Positions 5,367 to 10,869 of a stretch of DNA of 10,869 nt are shown here, in pieces (position 1 is the first letter of the stretch; every line of letters begins with the position of its first letter). A model generated the notes under the pieces. The model saw nothing but the letters and a program-made list of their open reading frames with translations. It was not told the origin of the DNA and ran no database searches. This DNA comes from Chloromonas sp. AAM2. Taxonomy: Eukaryota > Chlorophyta > Chlorophyceae > Chlamydomonadales > Chlamydomonadaceae. The translations under genes were made by a program, and so were the position numbers. The stretch is taken from assembly GCA_004335635.1 (NCBI GenBank), contig QAXH01005502.1, positions 1 to 10,869 of the forward strand, in the 5' to 3' direction.

Positions 5367-8168
5367 GCACACGCACGCACGCACACACCATTACATTACA
5401 CCATCGTTACACTGCCAGTACACTATCACTACAACCATCTCACCTGTGATTGGGTTGAAAGAAGCGTCCTTGTCGGCGCGCGACAGGATGCCGCGGCCGC
5501 CATGGTCGCGCTCGAACTGCAGCTGCCGGGAGGCTTCGTAGCTTGGCGATGGCTCAAACCCAGGCTTGACCTCTCCCTGCGCAGGAAACAAGAATGCTAG
5601 TACAGATGGTCAGCGTGACGAGTGAGATTTACCTGGTCAGCGTGATGTTGCAGCTTATCTTTGCCCTACCACATGGTAATCAACACCCAGACGCTTGCGG
5701 AAATCAAGGTTTCATCCCAACCGATCTTGAAACAGACCATTTTCTAACATCGTGCAGCCAAAGGACTTTAACTCGTGACCGCGTCGGGTGTGTGATCAAC
5801 ATCCTGTTTTGTTATTTGATCCCGTGTCCCTGGTGCCCATCACCATGTCCCGTGACAGCTTCCCTGGTGTAAAGAAATACCATTCATAACATTGCCGGCC
5901 ACTCTCTCACATAACTTGAGTGGTATGGTGCTCCTGTCCCAGGCCTCTCACCGTGATGGGGTTGCGTACGCCCCGTGCGTCCTGCAACACCTTGTCCGCC
6001 CGCCCGGCGGTGGCGGTGGCGGGGCGGCGCGTGTGGGGGGCGCTGCGGGGCGCGGGACAGAGGACAAGCAACATGAGTCCCCTCGTCCTATCTGCCTGAC
6101 AATACCTGTCTTGTCTGTGCGTTGGTACAGGTACCGCTACAGGCGCTGCTACAGGCACTAGTACAGGCACTAGTACAGGCACTAGTACAGGCACTAGTAA
6201 CAGACACTACTACAGACACTAGTACAGAACTACTACAGATACTATCTGTCTTACTGTGAGCTGAGAACAGTAGGCGAGCACAATCAGAACCAGCGAGGTG
6301 AGAAGCAAGAATCAGTTGTGCTATGCTAGGAGAACCTACTGCGTATGCCTGTAAGCTGAGAGTAACCATTCCTCGCCACACATCTGTTGATGCTTTCATT
6401 CAGCGCCGCAGGACATGCTGTGTTGCCAAGCAGCTTCATGGATGTTGAGCATGCAACACCAGAATCGGATCAATGCCCAGAGTGCTGACCAGCTGTTCCG
6501 TTCGTGTGCATCTGACATCTGCCTGTAAGCCCCCAAGCACAGTGCTTCCGGTTCGTGCAGAATGCACAGTGCGCTGGACAGCCTCACGCGGTCATGATTA
6601 GCACACGATAGTTGTCATTTACTGGTTATTTCCACTTGATCACAACACAAGGGCCACTGGGGACCGCACACACCTTACGGGGCGCTTGGGTGCAACACCA
6701 GGCACCTCAAAGGGCGGCACCTTGAACTCAGACCTGCGTTGAAATACACAAGTCGTTTATGACTGGTGCGGTCTGCTCAGGGTTGGTATGGATACCAGAC
6801 TGTAGTATGGACTATCGGATTCAGTTGTATGTCAACCTGTACTGGAGATGTGCCCGTGTGAAACCGTCGCTTCTGACAACACGTCATGATTTGCCAGCCC
6901 GCCCATGCCAGCCTTGCCGTTCAAACAGCCCTGCCGCCCACCTCGCCTCGCCCCTCCCGCACCGCACGCCCACCTGCATTCCCGGCCTGCCCGCCCACCC
7001 ACTTGCTTACACACACGCCCGCTTGCCCTGCCCTGCCCTGCCCCTATCTTCCTGCTTCTTGTCTGCCCGCCCATCCGCCCTATCTCGGGATGCCTGCCTG
7101 CCTGCCTGCCTGCCTGACCGGTCTTTGATGGCTCTCAACATGTTCAAGCCCCCGGCCGCTCGCTCGCCTTCCTGCCTTCTCGTCTTATCTGCCCACTCGC
7201 CAGCCTCACCCACTTGCCTAGCCATGCTCTGTTACTCACAGGATGGGGTCAAAGACACCCTGAGCCACTAGCCCCACAGCTCTGCCGCGACCACGATCCA
7301 CAATGTGACCTTGCTCCAACAGAGTAGGGGCCACAGGGCCGTTATGGTGCCACTTCTGGCTGGCAAGGCGCCTGTAGTTGTTGGCGTGCCTCTCAGCAGC
7401 AAGCTTGTCCTTTTCAAACTGTACATCGAGGTTTTCGGCGTTTTTCATGCTCATTGGGGGGTTTGGAGGCCGGTGCAGAACGCTCATGGTTTTTTGAGCC
7501 TGCAAGCAGAGCGTAGAGAAAGCCTATTGGTTGTGAATTCAGAACATGCTGTAGGAATGCCCTCATCAAGAAGCCAACCTCGTCGGTGAAAGGTGTCTGT
7601 TCACCATTCGAGGTACAGGAAACAAGCTCTGAGTGCTGAATTGGCATGCAAAGACCTGTGAGAATTTGGGCTGCAGAGGACAAGAAGTGCGGACGTGGAT
7701 GCGCACGGAAGAAACTGTGTCCAATGGGGCACGCCATGATGTGCCATGCTCATGCTCATTGTGCTCATGTGTGCCGAGAGGTTACGGTGGAATCCTGGCT
7801 GCAAGCTGCGGGCAGCTATGCCAACAATGCTGGCTGCCGTTGAGAGCTGCGTAAAGCGGGGGAACAAGATGGCTTCCGTGCACGTCACATCATGACATGA
7901 CTGTACGGCTGTTCCCGTCGTTTCGCCCCGCATCACCGGTCCAAACCTTGGCTCACAGTAGCAAAGCTCATCTCACCACTGGAGAGAAATACATGCCCAC
8001 GGTTGGGCTGCCTGGCTGCCGGCGCGCTGGAGGCTGGAAGTCCCTAGTAGGGCTTGGACGATGGATTGTCGTGGGTGTGCTGGCCCTGCTTCCATTCCAT
8101 TCTGGCTGCAAAAAGGCGTTCTTCTCCAGCTTCCATCCCGAGGGTGAGCCTCGTGGAGTAGTGGACAT
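4094..8168 (-). CDS. Gene B: unrecognised multi-exon protein with repeated N-P-I-T-G-E-like motifs
   Basis: Eight exons assemble on the minus strand: 8168..7977, 7499..7240, 6733..6679, 6042..5952, 5576..5444, 5196..5063, 4692..4569, 4224..4094. They encode at least 373 residues. Splice phases agree at every junction except exon 3 to 4, where at least one exon is probably missing from this model. The protein is hydrophilic and rich in Pro, Ser, Arg and Asn, with no signal peptide or membrane segment seen. Exon 2 has a charged, probably helical segment (E-K-D-K-L-A-A-E-R-H-A-N-N-Y-R-R-L). N-P-I-T-G-E occurs twice, each time after R-A-D-K. Related [F/Y]-x-P-[I/V] motifs occur at exon ends and as L-Y-N-P-I-L-N-Q-W near the C terminus. 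I do not recognise the family. A ciliary or basal-body protein is one possibility suggested only by the style of the motif. It is divergent from gene C (412 bp between ATGs). Confidence 0.8.
4569..4692 (-). CDS. Gene B exon 7
   Basis: Acceptor GTGCTTTTTAG, donor GTACGA, phase 0 in and phase 1 out. It begins V-N-H-E-W-H-V-A-P-Q-D-A-K-F and ends R-R-V-A-M-P-P-N-Q plus the first base of a Gly codon. Confidence 0.78.
4815..4866. repeat. CCCTATACTATA-type tandem repeat
   Basis: Four to five short imperfect units (ATACCCTTTACT, ATACCCTATACT, ATACCCAATACT, ATGCCCTATGAT) within gene B intron 6. It loosely resembles CCCTAA-type sequence but is not a telomere array. Confidence 0.6.
5063..5196 (-). CDS. 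Gene B exon 6
   Basis: Acceptor GGTCGCAG, entry phase 1, giving G-E-M-Q-A-I-S-P-S-P-K-K-S-Q and so completing the second N-P-I-T-G-E. It continues with a basic Ser/Pro-rich stretch and ends P-S-W-G-Q-Y-N-P before the GTGGGT donor (phase 0). Confidence 0.78.
5311..5389. repeat. (ACGC)n / (GCAC)n microsatellite in gene B intron 5
   Basis: Nearly pure ACGC tetranucleotide run with a few CACA interruptions, between exons 5 and 6 of gene B. It creates long spurious frames of repeating A-C-V-R on the minus strand and T-H-A-R on the plus strand. Confidence 0.9.
5444..5576 (-). CDS. Gene B exon 5 (second R-A-D-K...N-P-I-T-G unit)
   Basis: Acceptor TTTCCTGCGCAG, donor GTGAGA, phase 0 in and phase 1 out. 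The start G-E-V-K-P-G-F-E-P completes the first N-P-I-T-G-E with exon 4. The middle has F-E-R-D-H-G-G-R-G-I-L, and the end is S-R-A-D-K-D-A-S-F-N-P-I-T-G, repeating the exon 4 unit. Confidence 0.8.
5952..6042 (-). CDS. Gene B exon 4 (first R-A-D-K...N-P-I-T unit)
   Basis: The acceptor CGCGCCCCGCAG follows a pyrimidine tract; the donor is GTGAGA. It encodes A-P-H-T-R-R-P-A-T-A-T-A-G-R-A-D-K then V-L-Q-D-A-R-G-V-R-N-P-I-T, phase 0 out. Entry phase is 2, which does not fit exon 3 (phase 0 out). Alternative: the exon starts at 5981 after TTGCAG in phase 0, which repairs the frame but drops R-A-D-K, a segment repeated in exon 5. Confidence 0.6.
6043..6678 (-). other. Gene B intron 3 region, probably hiding an exon
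   Basis: Exon 3 leaves in phase 0 and the preferred exon 4 enters in phase 2, so an exon with phase 0 in and phase 2 out is expected here. The best candidate is 6518..6490 (acceptor CAGGCAG, then M-S-D-A-H-E-R-N-S, with a weak GTCAGC donor). The other acceptor of that CAGGCAG pair gives A-D-V-R-C-T-R-T-E-Q-L-V-S-T-L-G, which cannot leave in phase 2. Neither is certain. Confidence 0.35.
6125..6244. repeat. 12-bp tandem repeat GTACAGGCACTA in gene B intron 3
   Basis: About nine units of GTACAGGCACTA, several with an ACTAGT palindrome, decaying into ACAGACACTACT toward the right end. The minus strand reads CTGTACTAGTGC and gives a spurious V-P-V-L-V-P frame. Confidence 0.85.
6679..6733 (-). CDS. 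Gene B exon 3
   Basis: Small exon between TTTCAACGCAG and GTAAGG. It completes the split Leu codon and adds S-E-F-K-V-P-P-F-E-V-P-G-V-A-P-K-R-P, ending in phase 0. The phase agrees with exon 2, and every residue is sensible after D-P-I-L. Confidence 0.7.
6890..7215. repeat. Pyrimidine-rich CCTGCC/TGCC tract in gene B intron 2
   Basis: The plus strand is dominated by CCYGCC and CTTGCC, ending in five exact TGCC units at about 7096-7116. The minus strand is correspondingly G/A-rich. Pro/Ala/Cys-rich frames on the plus strand here follow from composition. Confidence 0.7.
7240..7499 (-). CDS. Gene B exon 2
   Basis: The acceptor CTGCTTGCAG (after a pyrimidine tract) and donor GTGAGT are both strong. 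86 codons plus 2 nt. It begins A-Q-K-T-M-S-V-L-H-R-P-P, continues with a charged segment E-K-D-K-L-A-A-E-R-H-A-N-N-Y-R-R-L, and ends G-V-F-D-P-I plus the split Leu codon. An internal ATG (M-S-V-L) at 7487 could be a start if exon 1 were wrong. Confidence 0.8.
7977..8168 (-). CDS. Gene B exon 1 (start codon)
   Basis: 64 codons, ATG at 8168 (ATCATGTCC, A at -3), donor GTGAGA at 7976. It begins M-S-T-T-P-R-G-S-P-S-G-W-K-L-E-K and ends T-V-G-M-Y-F-S-P-V. The frame is open back to an ATG at 8285, which would add 39 residues of Cys-rich, less protein-like sequence, so the inner ATG is preferred. Many Ser/Thr-Pro pairs suggest a disordered N terminus. Confidence 0.75.
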
Positions 8169-8580
8169 GATGACTTGGCCCACACTTGCAAGCTGCAAGC
8201 AAAAACACCGTAACGCGCAAACAGAGCCTGAGGTTCTGGACACTCGAACTTGCTTACAATGAGATGGAAATGGGCACGGCTGCATGTTTCAGCAGCACGC
8301 GGCTGTCATGTTGCAGTCATGTCGCGTTGAGTGTGTACTTACGTGTGCAACAGCGTCCCTCCTTTTGCGATGTGCTTTGAGCAGCAACTCTGGATGCTGT
8401 GGACAATGCTGCTGTGCACAAGACTGGGTGCCTGCGGCTATTTCAGCCCCCCTCGGTTCGGTTGGGGAATGGCGGTTGAACAAAACATTCGCCAAAGATG
8501 AGAGGGATGCTGATGGCTGCATGTGCAGCAGGTAGACGTATACCGTCGATGCCCATCTAGTCATCAGAGCAGGGTGCCCG
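8169..8580. promoter_or_regulatory. Shared divergent promoter region of genes B and C
   Basis: 412 bp separate the predicted start codons of gene B (8168, minus) and gene C (8581, plus). No TATA box is seen toward either gene. In-frame TAG at 8533-8535 precedes the gene C ATG. If gene B starts at 8285 instead, the region shrinks to 295 bp. Confidence 0.55.
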
Positions 8581-8835
8581 ATGGCGCGTTGGTTGCTCCC
8601 GCTTTCAAGGCCGTGTGTTGCCGCGGCGGCATTAGCAGTAGCAGGCACTGTCTCTGTTTATGGAGACTCATCACAGCCCGCACGAGACCTGATCAACCTG
8701 CTCGTTCCAGCCGTGATGGGAGACACCTCAAAAACAGCCAGCTCTGATGCTCAGGCAGAAAATATGGCGCGCCTGAAAGCCTGGCTAGTGCAGCAGGGTG
8801 CTGACATCAGCCACATCGATCTGCGCGCAAGCAGG
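8581..8835 (+). CDS. Gene C exon 1 (start codon)
   Basis: 85 codons. ATG at 8581 (CCGATGGCG) is the first ATG after the in-frame TAG at 8533. It ends D-L-R-A-S-R before the GTGGGT donor, phase 0. The next intron is only 104 nt. Confidence 0.8.
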
Positions 8836-10775
8836 GTGGGTCAAGACGACTGCCATGCGCAGAACAGCACCTACATGATGCTGATCATGCATGCACCTCA
8901 CATCACTGCATGTTGACATGCGCACGGCTACCAACACAGGTTGGTCGTGATGCTGGCATTGGCGTGTACCTAGCAGACGGTCAGAAGCCGATGCAGAGCC
9001 GGCGAAGAAGATGGTGGAACCCTTTTGGTGCCCCTCCCCCTTATGCTGTGGCTGCGGACTTTCCCCTGTCCATGGCGATAACAGCTGACAACATCTTGCA
9101 CACAGACACTGTAAGGCCATCAGCATCATGCACCATGCGATGATCAGGTGCCCATGTACGGTTGTTGCCCAGTGTGCAGAGACAAGGATCTGTCCGTGGC
9201 TGGATGTGGGGCAGATTCCTTGGGCAGATTCCTGTCATAAGCAATATTGCATCAGAGCGCCGGAAGCAGATCGTGCAGACAGCAAAGACAGGGAGAGCAA
9301 CAGGCGACGATGCAGCACCACAACGCTGACTAGATCCTAGTGCACCGCTGCTGCAAGCAACACAAACATAACCTGGACTTGAGATGCCCTCCATCCAGTG
9401 CTTCTAGTGCTTCCAGTGCTTCTAACGGGCGCTGTTCACATTCACCACCTTGTGCTAGCATCCCACCATTCAAAGATTGGGCCTCTCTCTCACATAAGAA
9501 CAGGCCCCAGTAAACAGGCCCCAGTGGAAGATCTGACTTGTGTGTTTGGTTAGTGTGATCCATGGATTTGAAGCACAGCTGCAACGTTCGCGTGCTGGGT
9601 TGGCCACACTGCTATGAATGGACTGATCATGTGCTCGTATGTTGCGTGTAGGGGTTGAGCCTCCTTGCTTGGTTGTTTCCTGCGTAGGTGGGTCCTCACT
9701 ACAGCTGGCTGCTTGAACGCGGTGTGTTGGACGAGCGACAGATCATCCAGTGCCATCTGGCGGTGGAGCGCACTAGGGGGGAGGGATCGCCACTGTACCC
9801 CTGGATAGCTGCACTGCCACAAGAGTGAGTGCAGCACTATGTACATCACTACAATAATACTTCATCACACATTTGGGTGCGTGCGCATTCACCAGACATG
9901 AGCCATCTGCAGCACCTGACAGCGTGGGCGCTTTTTGCACTAGCACAACAACCGGCTTGTAAACTGGGTTCCTCTGCACCCATGCTGGCAGTATCCCGTT
10001 GGCAGCGGCTGTTGGCAGCGACCTGTAGGCAGCGGCTGTTGGCAGCGACCCGTAGGCAGCGGCCCGTCGGCAGCGGCCCGCCGGCAGGCGGCTTTTCGCA
10101 GCGAGGTGTCATTTTTACGCTGAAAGGATGTTCAGACGCATTGGGGAGCTTAGCAGATAGTAAAGCGCTTGCAAGGAGCCCGTCACAGATTTCAGGGGCT
10201 TTATATGGGTTGTGTATCTGAATTTGATTACACCATATTTCCCAGCGAATTTCGTAACCCGACGTCCCAAAAATGATTTTTTTTTGCTGTTCAAGCTTTT
10301 TGTTTTACGAACCTTAGGTTTTCTGTACATTTTCGCAGTTGGAATGGCATCAAAAAGCACTGATCTTGAGCCATCCACACTGGTTTTAGTGTGTGCACTA
10401 GTATGACAGGGTTTGGCTGCACATGGCACCTACAGCTTGAGCTGCAAGGCGGGCACTATTTCTGACTCAACGGTTCTACGAACCTGGTTTTTTTGCACTT
10501 TGAAAGGATTCGGTTGTACGGAACTCATGGTTTTCGTGACATTTCATACTCGAAAATCAACGAGTTTTACGAAGCTGGTGACGAAATTTGCTGGGAACTA
10601 TGGTATAACATACACAAAACAAGTTACATGTACTCGCTGCAGGTTCCACAGCCCCTTGTGCTGGAGTGATGCTGAGCTGCGGGAGCTGCGGGGCACCACC
10701 CTCGCACGTGCCACGGGGACGCTCAAGAAACGCCTGATGGACAGCTGGCAGCAGATGCGCTCTGCGCTCACGGAG
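8581..10775 (+). CDS. Gene C: SET-domain lysine methyltransferase, Rubisco-LSMT/SETD3/SETD6 class, 5' part
   Basis: Exons 8581-8835, 8940-9110, 9688-9824 and 10643-10775 join in consistent phases (0, 0, 2) and give 232 residues in the window. Residues 1-27 are hydrophobic and Ala-rich (L-L-P-L...A-A-A-A-L-A-V-A-G), a possible signal or transit peptide. From about residue 65, L-K-A-W-L-V-Q-Q-G-A-D and V-G-R-D-A-G-I-G-V-Y form the N-terminal SET segment, then F-P-L-S-M-A-I-T. Exon 3 has the hallmark H-L-A-V-E-R-T-R-G-E-G-S and P-W-I-A-A-L-P. The splice to exon 4 gives L-P-Q-E-F-H-S-P-L-C-W and L-R-G-T-T-L. Known: in this class these precede the I-SET region and the N-H-S and Y motifs that bind S-adenosylmethionine; those are beyond the window, as is the Rubisco-LSMT substrate-binding domain. 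Substrate cannot be inferred. Confidence 0.88.
8940..9110 (+). CDS. Gene C exon 2 (N-terminal SET segment)
   Basis: 57 codons between CCAACACAG and GTAAGG. It has V-G-R-D-A-G-I-G-V-Y, an insertion with S-R-R-R-R-W-W-N-P-F-G, then A-D-F-P-L-S-M-A-I-T-A-D-N-I-L. Phase 0 both sides. Confidence 0.85.
9111..9687 (+). other. Gene C intron 2, with short direct repeats
   Basis: 577-nt intron. Three copies of AGTGCTTC(T/C) lie at about 9397-9424 and a CAGGCCCCAGT pair at about 9502-9525. No extra exon is needed, because exons 2 and 3 join in phase with a family-consistent sequence. Confidence 0.6.
9688..9824 (+). CDS. Gene C exon 3 (E-R-x-R-G motif)
   Basis: 45 codons plus 2 nt, acceptor TTTCCTGCGTAG and donor GTGAGT. 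It contains H-L-A-V-E-R-T-R-G-E-G-S-P-L-Y-P-W-I-A-A-L-P-Q, the most diagnostic part of the LSMT-class SET domain in this window. Confidence 0.9.
10000..10092. repeat. GGCAGCGRCCYGT-type tandem repeat in gene C intron 3
   Basis: About eight imperfect units of roughly 10-13 bp built on GGCAGCGGC/GGCAGCGAC, in alternating order so that a ~26-bp higher-order unit (TTGGCAGCG + AYCYGTAGGCAGCGGC) is visible. Confidence 0.75.
10240..10600. repeat. AT-rich island with TACGAA/TTCG repeats in gene C intron 3
   Basis: This stretch is clearly more AT-rich than its surroundings, with homopolymer T runs and recurring (T)TACGAA, TACGAACCT and TGAAAGGAT elements (for example 10310 and 10480; 10121 and 10502). 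This is compatible with an old short transposable-element insertion, but no terminal repeats were identified. Confidence 0.4.
10643..10775 (+). CDS. Gene C exon 4
   Basis: Acceptor GTACTCGCTGCAG completes the Glu codon; donor GTGCGT in phase 0. It reads F-H-S-P-L-C-W-S-D-A-E-L-R-E-L-R-G-T-T-L, then a basic helical stretch with L-K-K-R-L-M-D-S-W-Q-Q-M-R. The following intron opens into a long GT repeat. Confidence 0.88.
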
Positions 10776-10800
10776 GTGCGTGTGTGCCATCAAGTGTATG

Positions 10801-10801
<1 letters not shown>

Positions 10802-10869
<68 letters not shown>
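10802..10869. repeat. (TG)n microsatellite, at least 34 units, runs off the window
   Basis: Pure TG dinucleotide run beginning 27 nt after exon 4 of gene C, inside intron 4. The window ends within it, which may mark an assembly edge. Confidence 0.95.

Noticed and set aside
4944..5384. Minus-strand frame starting with repeated A-C-V-R
   Set aside because: The N-terminal half is a translation of the (ACGC)n run; only the part overlapping exon 6 is coding, in a different phase.
5311..5389. Regular repeat array considered as CRISPR
   Set aside because: Pure tetranucleotide microsatellite with no spacers; the host is eukaryotic.
5907..6194. Frame beginning with V-P-V-L repeats as a possible structural repeat protein
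   Set aside because: The V-P-V-L part is a translation of the 12-bp intronic repeat; only the 3' end of this frame (exon 4) is likely coding.
6759..7271. Pro/Ala/Cys-rich 170-residue plus-strand frame
   Set aside because: It arises from the CCTGCC/TGCC tract in gene B intron 2. There is no domain, and it is antisense to a well-supported intron.
9128..9340. Possible extra gene C exon near 9220-9330 (V-I-S-N-I-A-S-E-R-R-K)
   Set aside because: Exons 2 and 3 already join in phase 0 to give the expected family order, and this segment ends at a stop without a donor.
10115..10429. Lys-rich minus-strand frame resembling a small basic protein
   Set aside because: The Lys run comes from poly-T in the AT-rich island. 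It lies within an intron of gene C with no supporting motif.
1..10869. tRNA, rRNA, integrase or transposase genes, prophage
   Set aside because: No cloverleaf, rRNA-like or transposase motif was recognised by eye on either strand.

Overview
This window looks like nuclear DNA of a flagellate green alga (chlorophyte, probably Chlamydomonadales). The evidence is short exons split by repeat-rich introns of 0.1-0.8 kb, GT(G/A)AG-type donors with pyrimidine-tract/CAG acceptors, a TGTAA-type polyadenylation signal, and many simple repeats ((GT)n, (ACGC)n, TGCC runs). Codon third positions are only moderately GC-rich, which argues against Chlamydomonas reinhardtii itself. I cannot name the genus. Nothing bacterial (operon, Shine-Dalgarno site, CRISPR, IS element) is visible. 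No long single open frame represents a whole gene; all three genes below were assembled by hand from exon fragments with matching splice phases.

Layout. (A) 1-1529, minus strand: the 5' part of a gene for an organelle-targeted, circularly permuted GTPase of the YqeH/NOA1/BPG2 family. A first exon carries a presequence and the first half of a Cys-rich (zinc-ribbon-like) motif, a second short exon continues it, and the GTPase domain lies beyond the left edge. (Intergenic) about 1530-3020: no convincing gene; it holds a degenerate 76-87 bp minisatellite, a 14-bp perfect palindrome and an orphan TATAAAAG. (B) 4094-8168, minus strand, with a 3' UTR reaching about 3020: an apparently complete gene of at least eight coding exons for a protein of at least 373 residues that I do not recognise. 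Five of its exons end in a short [F/Y/N]-x-P-[I/V] type motif, twice as N-P-I-T-G-E. (C) 8581 to the right edge, plus strand: the first four coding exons of a SET-domain lysine methyltransferase of the Rubisco-LSMT/SETD3/SETD6 class; the catalytic C-terminal half of SET is outside the window.

B and C are divergent, with 412 bp between their start codons, so they probably share a bidirectional promoter. A and B run in the same direction (B upstream of A). No metabolic link between the three is evident. The main novelty candidate is gene B: a spliced, repeat-motif protein with its motif placed systematically at exon ends.
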